Of a stretch of DNA of 10,078 bases, positions 1 to 5,848 are shown piece after piece. Source of the DNA: Thalassiosira profunda (Eukaryota > Bacillariophyta > Thalassiosirophyceae > Thalassiosirales > Thalassiosiraceae); assembly GCA_036939355.1 (NCBI GenBank), contig JALLAP010004503.1, positions 1 through 10,078 on the forward strand, in the 5' to 3' direction. Made by a program: the position numbers and the translations under genes. How positions within the stretch are numbered: the first letter of the stretch is position 1; every line of letters starts with the position of its first letter. The notes beneath the pieces are model-generated. The model did not search any database. It was not told where the DNA came from and was given only the letters and a program-made list of their open reading frames with translations.

Positions 1-419
1 AGCTCCTCGGCCACGGCCTTGACGTCGGCCGGCGCCGCCACGCCGTGCGCGTACGTCGTGCGATCGGCGCGGTTGCAATCCCGGAGCGCCTGGCAGGCCT
101 TCTTGATGGCCTCGCGCCGGCTCAGCTCCTCCCACGGCCCGTTGAGGCCGCGCGACACCTGGCCGCGCCCCTCGCGCTTGAGGAAGCGGCCGGGCGGGTC
201 GAGGGATCCGATGTGGCGGACGATCTCCTCGGCCACGGCCCGCTTCTCGGTGGCGCTGTAGGTCTCGCAGTACTGGTCGTCGGCGCGGGTGGTGATGAGG
301 GTGCGGAAGCGCTCGTTGCCGGGGTGGGCGGCGATGTTGACGCCGCGGCCGCTGAGGACGTCGTTGTCGGTCACGACGATGGGGGGCTTGCTGTACTGGG
401 CGGGAGGGTAGCGGGACAT
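1..419 (-). CDS. DUF6824 domain protein (3' end outside the window)
   Basis: The minus strand is open from the ATG at 419 to the window edge, giving 139 residues. Residues 19-27 read NDVLSGRGV, followed by HPGNERFR (32-39), AVAEEIVRHI (61-70), DPPGRFLKRE (74-83), a Trp-Glu-Glu-Leu segment (96-99) and KKACQALRD (106-114). This order (D-V-L-x-G-R-G, H-P-G-N-x-x-F-R, G-R-F-L-K, W-x-E, K-x-x-Q-A-L-R-D) is what I recall for DUF6824, a domain of unknown function abundant in diatoms and other stramenopiles; it is often proposed to be nuclear or regulatory, without proof. The start is well set: an in-frame TGA lies at 449-447, 27 bases upstream, and the context is CACCATG. The domain looks complete, but the C-terminal part beyond residue 139 is unseen, so total length is unknown. 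The gene is transcribed divergently from the ATP synthase alpha gene. Confidence 0.85.
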   Translation of the reverse strand, partial: MSRYPPAQYSKPPIVVTDNDVLSGRGVNIAAHPGNERFRTLITTRADDQYCETYSATEKRAVAEEIVRHIGSLDPPGRFLKREGRGQVSRGLNGPWEELSRREAIKKACQALRDCNRADRTTYAHGVAAPADVKAVAEE

Positions 420-559
420 GGTGCTGATGTTGGTTGGCGTGATCTTTCAAAGAAGGTGCACGTGATGTGTTCTGGATGTGCGTTGGGGGTCCAAAGGGGC
501 TCTCTGGGACGCTGCTGGAATGGAATGGATCGGAGGGTGCAAATGGGCGGTCAGTGAGG

Positions 560-796
560 TCATGGAAGGCGATGAATGCGGGGAAAGGCGGCCATGGACA
601 TGAAAAATGGCACGGTGACATGGACGCCGAAAGATTTGCGTGCGTTGGCCGTGAACCGAGGTGAGCGGCCCAACGAAAGCCCACGGCGAGCGCCCACGAC
701 GCCGCCCACGACGCCGCCGACGAGCGCCGCTACCGCGGCGACAGGGAAGGGGCCGAGGGCGGCCAAAGGGGGCAGGCCGCCGCCGCCGGAGGCCAT
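560..796 (-). CDS. Doubtful small ORF, 78 aa, glycine-rich
   Basis: An ORF of 78 codons plus stop starts at the ATG at 796 (an in-frame start is also possible at 820). It encodes a hydrophobic stretch with a Gly-Gly-Val-Val-Gly-Gly-Val-Val-Gly run that could be a glycine-zipper membrane segment, followed by a basic tail. The Gly/Val run is the direct translation of the GC-rich 12-base tandem repeat at 691-726. The ORF lies on the same strand as, and about 140 bases upstream of, the DUF6824 gene. I recognise no family. In GC-rich DNA such ORFs arise by chance, so I keep it only as a possibility. Confidence 0.15.
   Translation of the reverse strand: MASGGGGLPPLAALGPFPVAAVAALVGGVVGGVVGARRGLSLGRSPRFTANARKSFGVHVTVPFFMSMAAFPRIHRLP
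691..726. repeat. 12-base tandem repeat, 2 exact copies plus 1 degenerate
   Basis: CGCCCACGACGC occurs at 691-702 and 703-714 without change, and a diverged copy (CGCCGACGAGCG) follows at 715-726. It lies in the divergent promoter region and gives the Gly-Val repeats in the doubtful minus-strand ORF. Confidence 0.8.
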
Positions 797-1036
797 CGTC
801 GTCTCCCCTTTCGGGCGCAACTCACCTCTAAAAAATTATGGACTCCTCCGTCGTGAAAACTCGCGTGGAAGTTGGAACTGGTTCACTCGCCAACGAATTC
901 CAGCGCAACGGACGTGGACAAGAAAGGGAGGGAGGGAAGGAGCTGAAAGGATTTCGTCTGGCCGCCGCGATCGCCTCTCCTCCGCTCGCTCAACTTCCAC
1001 TTGCTTTTTCAACGGAGGCTCGTAGTAACAGCAACC

Positions 1037-3391
1037 ATGGCCCTCCGATCGGCGGCAGCGACCCTCGCCAAGCGGGCGGCATTGGCGGCGGCCCCTCAGG
1101 TAGGTTGCGTGGCGGTGGGGGATTTTTCTGGGGCGAAATCGGGGCGGAGGAAGAGGCAGGGGCGGTTGCGTTGGTGCTGGCGAGTGTGGGGGAGGAAGGT
1201 GTGCCGATGCCGATGAAAACACCTCGGCCATCCCACCTTGGCGGCCTGTCCGGGCGGCGATGATTGCCCAATGGGGCACACTCTCTGTTGGGAGCCTGCA
1301 ATTATTTCTCATGGGGTTGTGGGAGGGCTCACACTGTTGAGGCGGGAGGAAAGGGGTCACCCTCGGCCTCGGCGTGGAGCTCTCATCCTCAGACGATGGG
1401 CCTTGAACCCTCGAGAGGCAGCTTTGCCCCTCGGCCTCCTCAAGTTGAGGAGGCTCATTTGGGGAAGACTCTGCAGGGTTTACTGGGGGCCCCTACGCCC
1501 GCGGCTGAAAGAGCCGTCTATCAAGGCCGAGCAGGGTTCATGTTTCACCACACAAGTGGATGGAACAGGGGGCTCGACTGCCCCCACAATGGAGAGAGAT
1601 AAGGGGAGAAGCATACCAGGCTTAGGATTCAGTCTGTGGGGGGTGGTGATGTCGGCTGGGCGCTCTTTTTTCCCGATGAGCACATCATATGTCATATCTC
1701 ATTTCATTTGCCTGTCCTCTCACCCACCTCTTCCTCTCTTTCATTATTACAGGTGGCCCGCGCCACCACGAGCATCGCCGCTCGCTNTCCTCTCACCCAC
1801 CTCTTCCTCTCTTTCATTATTACAGGTGGCCCGCGCCACCACGAGCATCGCCGCTCGCTCCATGGCCTCCCAGACCCTGGAGCTCTCGACCTACCTCGAG
1901 TCCAAGATCTCGGCCGCCGCCGGATCCGAGGACTCGGCCGTCAAGTACGCCGAGACCGGCTCCGTCATCTCGGTGGGAGATGGTATCGCCCGCGTCTACG
2001 GCCTCGCCAACGTCCAGGCCGGGGAGATGGTGGTGTTTGCCTGCGGACTCCGCGGCATGGCCCTCAACTTGGAGGAGGACAACGTGGGAGTGGTGATCTT
2101 CGGCGACGATCGTGACATTCTGGAGGGCGACACCGTCAAGCGCACCGGCGCCATTGTCGACGTCCCCGTCGGCGACGAGCTCCTCGGACGCGTGGTGGAT
2201 GGCATCGGCCAGCCCATCGACGGGGGAGCCTCCCTCGACAGCTGCAAGCGCTCCCGTGCCGAGGTCAAGGCCCCCGGCATCATCCCGCGCGAGTCCGTGT
2301 CCGAGCCCATGCTTACCGGGCTCAAGGCCGTCGACGCCTTGATCCCCATTGGACGTGGGCAGCGTGAGTTGATCATCGGTGATCGTCAGACCGGAAAGAC
2401 CGCCATTGCCATCGACACCATCATCAACCAGAAGACGAAGAAGGACCCCCTGGCCTGCATCTACGTTGGTGTTGGACAGAAGCGGTCCACCATCGCCCAG
2501 CTCGTCGGACAGCTCGACGACAAGGAGGCCATGGACAACTGCATCATTGTGGCCGCCACCGCCTCCGACAGTGCCCCCCTCCAGTTCTTGGCTCCCTACA
2601 CCGGCGCCGCCATGGGAGAGTACTTCCGCGACAACGGCAAGCACGCCGTGATCTTCTACGACGATCTGTCCAAGCAGGCCGTGGCCTACCGTCAGATGTC
2701 GCTCCTCCTCCGTCGTCCCCCCGGCCGCGAGGCCTACCCCGGTGATGTGTTCTACCTCCACTCCCGGCTGCTCGAGCGCGCCGCCAAGATGCACCGCAAC
2801 CTCGGCGGTGGATCCTTGACCGCCCTCCCCGTCATCGAGACCCAGGCCGGTGACGTGTCCGCCTACATTCCCACCAACGTGATTTCCATTACCGACGGAC
2901 AGATCTTCTTGGAGTCTGAGCTCTTCTACCAGGGCCAGCGTCCCGCCATCTCCGTCGGTCTTTCCGTGTCCCGCGTCGGATCCGCCGCCCAGTACAAGGC
3001 CACCAAGGCCGTCGCCGGTACCATGAAGCTCGAGCTCGCCCAGTACCGTGAGGTCGCCGCCTTCGCCAAGTTCGGTTCCGATCTCGATGCCGCCACCCAA
3101 CAGCAGCTGAACCGCGGTGTGCGCCTGTACGAGCTCCTGAAGCAGGGACAGTACATGCCGTACGAGCCGGAGGAGGTCGTGGCCAGTCTTTTCATTGGAG
3201 TGAAGGGATACTGCGACAGGATCGACGTCGAGCACGTGCAGGCCTTCGAGGAGGCCTTCCTGGCGCACATGAAGGGTGCCCACGCCGCTGTGCTGAAGGA
3301 TATTGTGGATTCCGGCTACGTGCTCAGCGAGGGCACGGAGCAAAAAATGCACGACATTGCGGAGGACTTCACCAACGGCTTTTCGCCTTAA
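1037..3391 (+). CDS. ATPA: Mitochondrial F1Fo ATP synthase subunit alpha, precursor (2 exons)
   Basis: Exon 1 is 1037-1099 and exon 2 is 1826-3391 (or from 1753 if the duplicated segment is collapsed), joined in phase 0 to give 542 residues, normal for this precursor. Residues 1-33 form an Arg/Ala-rich presequence for mitochondrial import, with no acidic residue. The body shows every alpha-subunit landmark: [14 protein letters not shown] (68-81) in the N-terminal barrel, P-loop GDRQTGKT (206-213) with the Gln typical of the non-catalytic site, IFYDDLS (297-303) as Walker B, and [14 protein letters not shown] (394-407) containing the arginine finger R404. The protein alternates with beta in the F1 hexamer on the matrix side of the inner membrane. 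The start has a good context (CAACCATGG). Splice sites are CAG|GTAGGT and TTACAG|GTGG. The coding body is rich in G/C-ending codons, as expected for a highly expressed nuclear gene. Identity is secure; the only doubt is the exon 2 junction. Confidence 0.97.
1100..1825 (+). other. ATPA intron (726 bases as assembled, 653 if the duplication is false)
   Basis: The donor GTAGGT follows CAG at 1097-1099. The acceptor TTTCATTATTACAG ends at 1752 in the first copy of a duplicated segment and at 1825 in the second. A pyrimidine-rich tract precedes both. The intron is phase 0 and splits the targeting presequence after residue 21. It is several times longer than the other introns here (67-116 bases). 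Inside it I see a near-palindrome at 1434-1454 and a GGGGGC/GCCCCC stem near 1570-1590, but no recognisable gene. Confidence 0.85.
1434..1454. repeat. Near-perfect palindrome in the ATPA intron
   Basis: Arm GCCTCCTCAA (1434-1443) and its exact reverse complement TTGAGGAGGC (1445-1454) are separated by one base. It could be a protein-binding dyad or a cruciform; the one-base loop is too tight for a normal RNA hairpin unless the stem opens. No function can be assigned. Confidence 0.7.
1715..1859. repeat. Perfect 72-base direct duplication flanking a single N
   Basis: Bases 1715-1786 and 1788-1859 are identical, and the only base between them is an N (1787). Each copy holds the end of the intron, the acceptor and the first 34 coding bases of exon 2. 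The pattern, two identical ends joined by one unknown base, is what a scaffolder leaves when two contigs overlap but are not merged. A real tandem duplication is possible but less likely. Confidence 0.95.
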
Positions 3392-3974
3392 GTGATTGGG
3401 TAGATATTTTGGGGGGAAGATGAACGTTGGATTGGGGAATTCAGAGTTCGGTCAATCTGTTGTTGATAAAAATGCGACCGGCGGAGGATATGAGATGTTA
3501 GAGTAATACCTTGATTCTGATAATGCCTTATTAGAAGCACAACGCACCAATGCCGGCTTTATTATTGCAGAGGCTTGCAGTGGAAGTTCTTCCTCTGAAG
3601 TTTACTGGGTTGGGGGAGATCTCAGACGGCTCTACCTCTAACTCCCTATCCTGCCTTCGCTTCTAGAGTAGCAAACCATTCTCTCATCCTTTCTTCCTTG
3701 GCTGTTTGCCCAGCCCTCCCAGCCTGCGGAAGGCTGGGCAAACAGCTTGCTCGAGGCTCAGCGTTTGGAAACAAACTCGCTGGGCTGTTTGGAGCCGTTC
3801 TCCCGTGCTCCGAACTTCGCATGAGAAGGTAGTATTGAAGCGAAGCGAACTCGACAGTCTTGCCAAAGCGAGGCTTCCCTTCGAGCTTGAGAGCAGAGAG
3901 ATGAAGGGCGCGCTGCCAACTCATTCAACAAAACAACCCGAGAGCGATGTGCCGTTGATGGCAGGGCTCCAAAA
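3392..3974. other. Intergenic region after ATPA, with inverted repeat and uORF
   Basis: This holds the 3' UTR of ATPA and the promoter and 5' leader of the next gene, both on the plus strand. The first 200 bases are comparatively AT-rich; I find no clean AATAAA signal. A strong inverted repeat lies at 3701-3746 and a short upstream ORF at 3901-3978. ORFs on the minus strand here continue out of the antisense of the next gene and look like shadows. Confidence 0.5.
3701..3746. repeat. Inverted repeat, perfect 15-base arms, 16-base loop
   Basis: GCTGTTTGCCCAGCC (3701-3715) is exactly reverse-complementary to GGCTGGGCAAACAGC (3732-3746). The loop can form a competing small hairpin (AGCC/GGCT). 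It lies about 310 bases past the ATPA stop and 230 bases before the next start. It could be a 3' end or leader RNA structure, or the remnant of a foldback element. I see no target-site duplication clear enough to call a transposon. Confidence 0.85.
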
Positions 3975-3978
3975 ATGA
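3901..3978 (+). promoter_or_regulatory. Upstream ORF, 25 codons, overlapping the next start by ATGA
   Basis: An ATG at 3901 (G at -3) opens a 25-codon frame that ends with TGA at 3976-3978. The downstream gene starts with ATG at 3975-3977, so stop and start share bases (ATGA). Two more in-frame ATGs follow at 3978 and 3981. If the leader reaches 3901, ribosomes would translate the uORF first and could reach the main ORF by leaky scanning or by terminating and reinitiating. The transcription start is unknown, so the uORF may lie outside the mRNA. Confidence 0.4.
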
Positions 3979-4451
3979 TGATGAAGAAACCTCGCAAGAC
4001 CTCCTCAAGCCGTGCTCCAATTGCTCGAGCGGTATCCTTTTCTGGATTCTCCGCGCGGGACGAGATACCGAGAGCAGACGCCGACGACTGCTGGTACAAC
4101 CGACGCGACGAGCTGCGATTTCGTCGACAGCTAACGCGAGACGTAAACCAGCTCGCTGGCGACATCGATGAAGCCGCGGCCGAAGATACCATCGCGGCAG
4201 CGAATCTGTACAAGGTCATTGGGATCGAGACACTCATCACGAGAGGCCTAAGCGAACAGGTCGACGAAGAAAGGCGAATGCATTGCAAAGCGGTGCTCGA
4301 AGAGCAACGCTTCCAGCGACAGCGAGGCATTCGAGACCCCGAGAAACTATCCAGGGTTTCTCGGTTGTCATCGTGCTGGTCGAAAGAGCGGGCGAGGAAG
4401 TTGGCGACGGGGATCAACGAGCTTTTGAGCGATGCGGTCCTTCCCAAGTAG
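3975..4451 (+). CDS. Hypothetical protein of a diatom-type family, 158 aa
   Basis: A single-exon ORF of 158 residues with a basic N-terminus (residues 1-20). The motif order is AVSFSG (19-24), an acidic spacer, CWYNRRDELRFRRQL (39-53), VIGIETLITRGLSE (81-94), RRMHCKAVLEEQRFQRQRG (100-118) and DPEKLSRVSRLSSCWSKERA (121-140), then an amphipathic C-terminus. From memory, diatom and related genomes hold many hypothetical proteins with this sequence of elements: V-S-F, a W-Y before a charged helix, a (C/I)-x-R-G-L segment, A-V-L-x-E-Q-x-x-Q-R-x-x-G and D-x-E-x-(I/L)-x-x-x-S. No biochemical role is known to me. It looks mostly helical and soluble, with no signal peptide or membrane segment. Three ATGs in a row (3975, 3978, 3981) leave the exact start open. 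The stop lies only 79 bases from the end of the convergent next gene. Confidence 0.75.
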   Translation: MMMKKPRKTSSSRAPIARAVSFSGFSARDEIPRADADDCWYNRRDELRFRRQLTRDVNQLAGDIDEAAAEDTIAAANLYKVIGIETLITRGLSEQVDEERRMHCKAVLEEQRFQRQRGIRDPEKLSRVSRLSSCWSKERARKLATGINELLSDAVLPK

Positions 4452-4530
4452 AGTAGAACATGTAACGAATAGTGTACATTATTTGATCAGCTGGTAGTTG
4501 AACGAAGAACATCCCCTGTCGCCGAGACTA

Positions 4531-5560
4531 TCAAACCTGCTTTCTTCGCTTGGGGGCTTCTGCTCTGCCCTTCCCTCGTTTCAGCTGCTTCACTTGTTCC
4601 TCCGCTCGTTTGGCTATGGACCGAGGATCGAATCGCTCCGTTGGCTGGGTGCTGGGCTCTCGTTTGCTTCTGGCACACGTATCAGCGTCCGCAATTGTCG
4701 GTACTTCTTCTCCCATATGCTGCAGATTGTCGATCCGCATACCGACTATCTCGAGGACGTAACATCTCTTTGCGGAATCGTATCGAGCCAGGCAGTCCAC
4801 CATGTTTCCGGAATTGGAGCTTCTCGTCGCGTCTGAGGCATGGACAACTCGACCAGACTGGACCCTCCGGTCCGACGCAGTCTGTTCTGATATATCTTCA
4901 ATTGTTGCTTTTGCGGACTCGTCTCCGCCACGTCGTCGCGTTCTTGGGCTGTTCTCCGAGGTAGTCAGCCGCAGAATCGGAGATGACGCGGCATCAGTGG
5001 TTTGTTGTATGCCAACCACTCCCGTAGCCCGATCTGCCGTGCCTTTCCCCCCGGATTCTTCTCTTGAGATCCATTGCAACACGCTCAACCCTAGTCTTCC
5101 CGCTGTTGGGGCCCTCTTGCTCCTCTCCGCCATCTGAATATTCTGGCTCGCTCCGATCCTCGTGACAATTATCTTCCTGGTTTGCATTCGCCTTCCTGTT
5201 TGCTTCCTTGACCCATGATTCCAAGAACCCGCCATCATCGCTGCCGCCATCGCTGCTGCTCGAGGAAGCGTCCTCTCCGTCAGCTGCTTCCGGTTTCTGC
5301 GCAGATGACGGCTGTTCGGGTTCCTCCTCTGATGACGGAAGAGAAGGGCACTCGGGCTTGGCCCCGTCATGCCCGCCGTCGCCTGATGCTGATGGGTTCT
5401 TGGCAGCGGGTGATGGTTCCTCTGTTTTCGCAGGCACGCCAGGAGGTCCGTCGCCCTCCTCGTCGCTTCCGCCGGAGGAGCGAAATGAGGAGGAGTCGCC
5501 ACCATCATTGGCGATGGCGAGCAGGTCCTCCTCGTCGAAGATGTCGCCGTTGTTGCCCAT
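4531..5560 (-). CDS. Acidic Ser-rich protein with basic C-terminus, probably two exons (297 aa model)
   Basis: From the ATG at 5560 (in-frame alternative at 5605) the frame begins MGNNGDIFDEEDLLAIAND and stays strongly acidic and Ser/Pro/Gly-rich, ending at a TGA at 4996-4994 if unspliced. A second, different frame is open below it to a TGA at 4533-4531 and looks coding: MVDCLARYDSAKRCY, VLEIVGMRIDNLQHM, then RSIAKRAEEQVKQLKRGKGR and a basic end KRRKQV that could be a nuclear localisation signal. One GT-AG intron (5089-4954, phase 0) joins the two frames; exons are then 5560-5090 and 4953-4531, giving 297 residues with the hydrophobic block at about 208-237. That block resembles the end of the EAF elongation-factor domain (F/Y-D-x-x-x-Y-x-L-E-x-x-x-x-x-x-N-L-x-H), but the rest of that domain is missing and the order would be unusual, so I do not name it. 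Low-complexity acid-plus-basic make-up suggests a nuclear chromatin or transcription protein; that is inference. Confidence 0.5.
4954..5089 (-). other. Candidate intron in the acidic-protein gene
   Basis: The donor reads AGG|GTTGAG and the acceptor CTGACTACCTCGGAG, with a branch-like CTGAC 10 bases before the AG. Its length of 136 bases is exactly what is needed to pass from the N-terminal frame to the C-terminal one. Donor GTTGAG is weaker than the GTGAG/GTAGG donors of the neighbours. Another intron, or an indel in the assembly, would serve as well. Confidence 0.3.
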
Positions 5561-5619
5561 CGTTGGGAGGGTGGGGCGGCTGGTGGCACTGTGGGCAATC
5601 AGCAATCAGCAAGCAAAAA

Positions 5620-5684
5620 TTGTACTTACGTACAATAAGGTACCTAACAACTGTAGTGTTGTCAGTCTCAGATATTGTAGGTAC
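5620..5684. repeat. Cluster of small inverted repeats upstream of the acidic-protein gene
   Basis: TTGTAC/GTACAA (5620-5625 and 5630-5635, 4-base loop); ACAAC/GTTGT (5647-5651 and 5658-5662, 6-base loop) nested inside GTACCTA/TAGGTAC (5640-5646 and 5678-5684). They lie 60-125 bases before the start of the minus-strand gene, in its promoter or leader. A tandem CAATCAG pair (5596-5602 and 5604-5610) is adjacent. The arms are short, so chance is not excluded. Confidence 0.45.
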
Positions 5685-5848
5685 GAGAGATCGACAACCA
5701 GCAGACAGATCGGAGGCATTCTCTCGAGGAGGGCTGCGATAATCATTGCAAGTCAATGCATTCACTGCCACAAATGATACTTTATGAATAAGTTCGCATC
5801 TGCCTCTTCATTTGCACTTCAACAGACAAGTACGGACAAGTCCCTCAA

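Larger units (their letters stand above)
420..1036. promoter_or_regulatory. Divergent intergenic region between the DUF6824 gene and ATP synthase alpha
   Basis: This 617-base stretch separates two genes transcribed away from each other and should hold both promoters and both 5' UTRs. It is GC-rich overall. An AT-rich patch at about 828-839 (CTAAAAAATTATG) is the only TATA-like stretch, roughly 200 bases upstream of the ATP synthase start. A CACGTG (E-box-like) motif lies at 458-463, close to the DUF6824 start. A short tandem repeat sits at 691-726. Neither transcription start can be placed from sequence alone. Confidence 0.5.

Noticed and set aside
836..1360. Long frames on both strands around ATPA exon 1
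   Set aside because: They are Pro/Arg/Gly-rich products of GC-rich DNA and cross the promoter, exon 1 and intron without regard to splice sites.
1100..1825. A C/D-box snoRNA in the ATPA intron
   Set aside because: GATGA-like and CTGA-like strings occur but are not paired by terminal stems at suitable distances.
1820..3352. A 510-residue open frame on the minus strand
   Set aside because: It is entirely antisense to ATPA. The high G/C at third positions of ATPA removes stops from this strand; its Gly/Leu/Val/Asp/His-rich content is the usual shadow.
1238..3391. A 717-residue reading of the ATPA gene starting inside the intron
   Set aside because: The first 180 or so residues have no ATP synthase similarity, span the N and the duplicated segment, and ignore a good donor after a mitochondrial presequence at 1037-1099.
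1037..3391. A bacterial or organellar origin of the DNA
   Set aside because: ATPA has a presequence and an intron, neighbours have spliceosomal introns, and one product has a bipartite plastid signal; all mark nuclear DNA of an alga.
3701..3746. A transposon end or MITE
   Set aside because: Only a short hairpin is seen; no convincing target-site duplication, transposase or second copy lies in the window.
3758..4447. A 229-residue minus-strand frame opposite the 158-aa gene
   Set aside because: The plus-strand frame has a recognisable family pattern, whereas this one is Ser/Arg-rich with no motif and overlaps it fully.
5208..5777. Plus-strand frames opposite the acidic-protein gene
   Set aside because: Ser/Pro- and Arg-rich mirror images of the acidic Ser/Asp/Glu codons on the other strand; no motif of their own.
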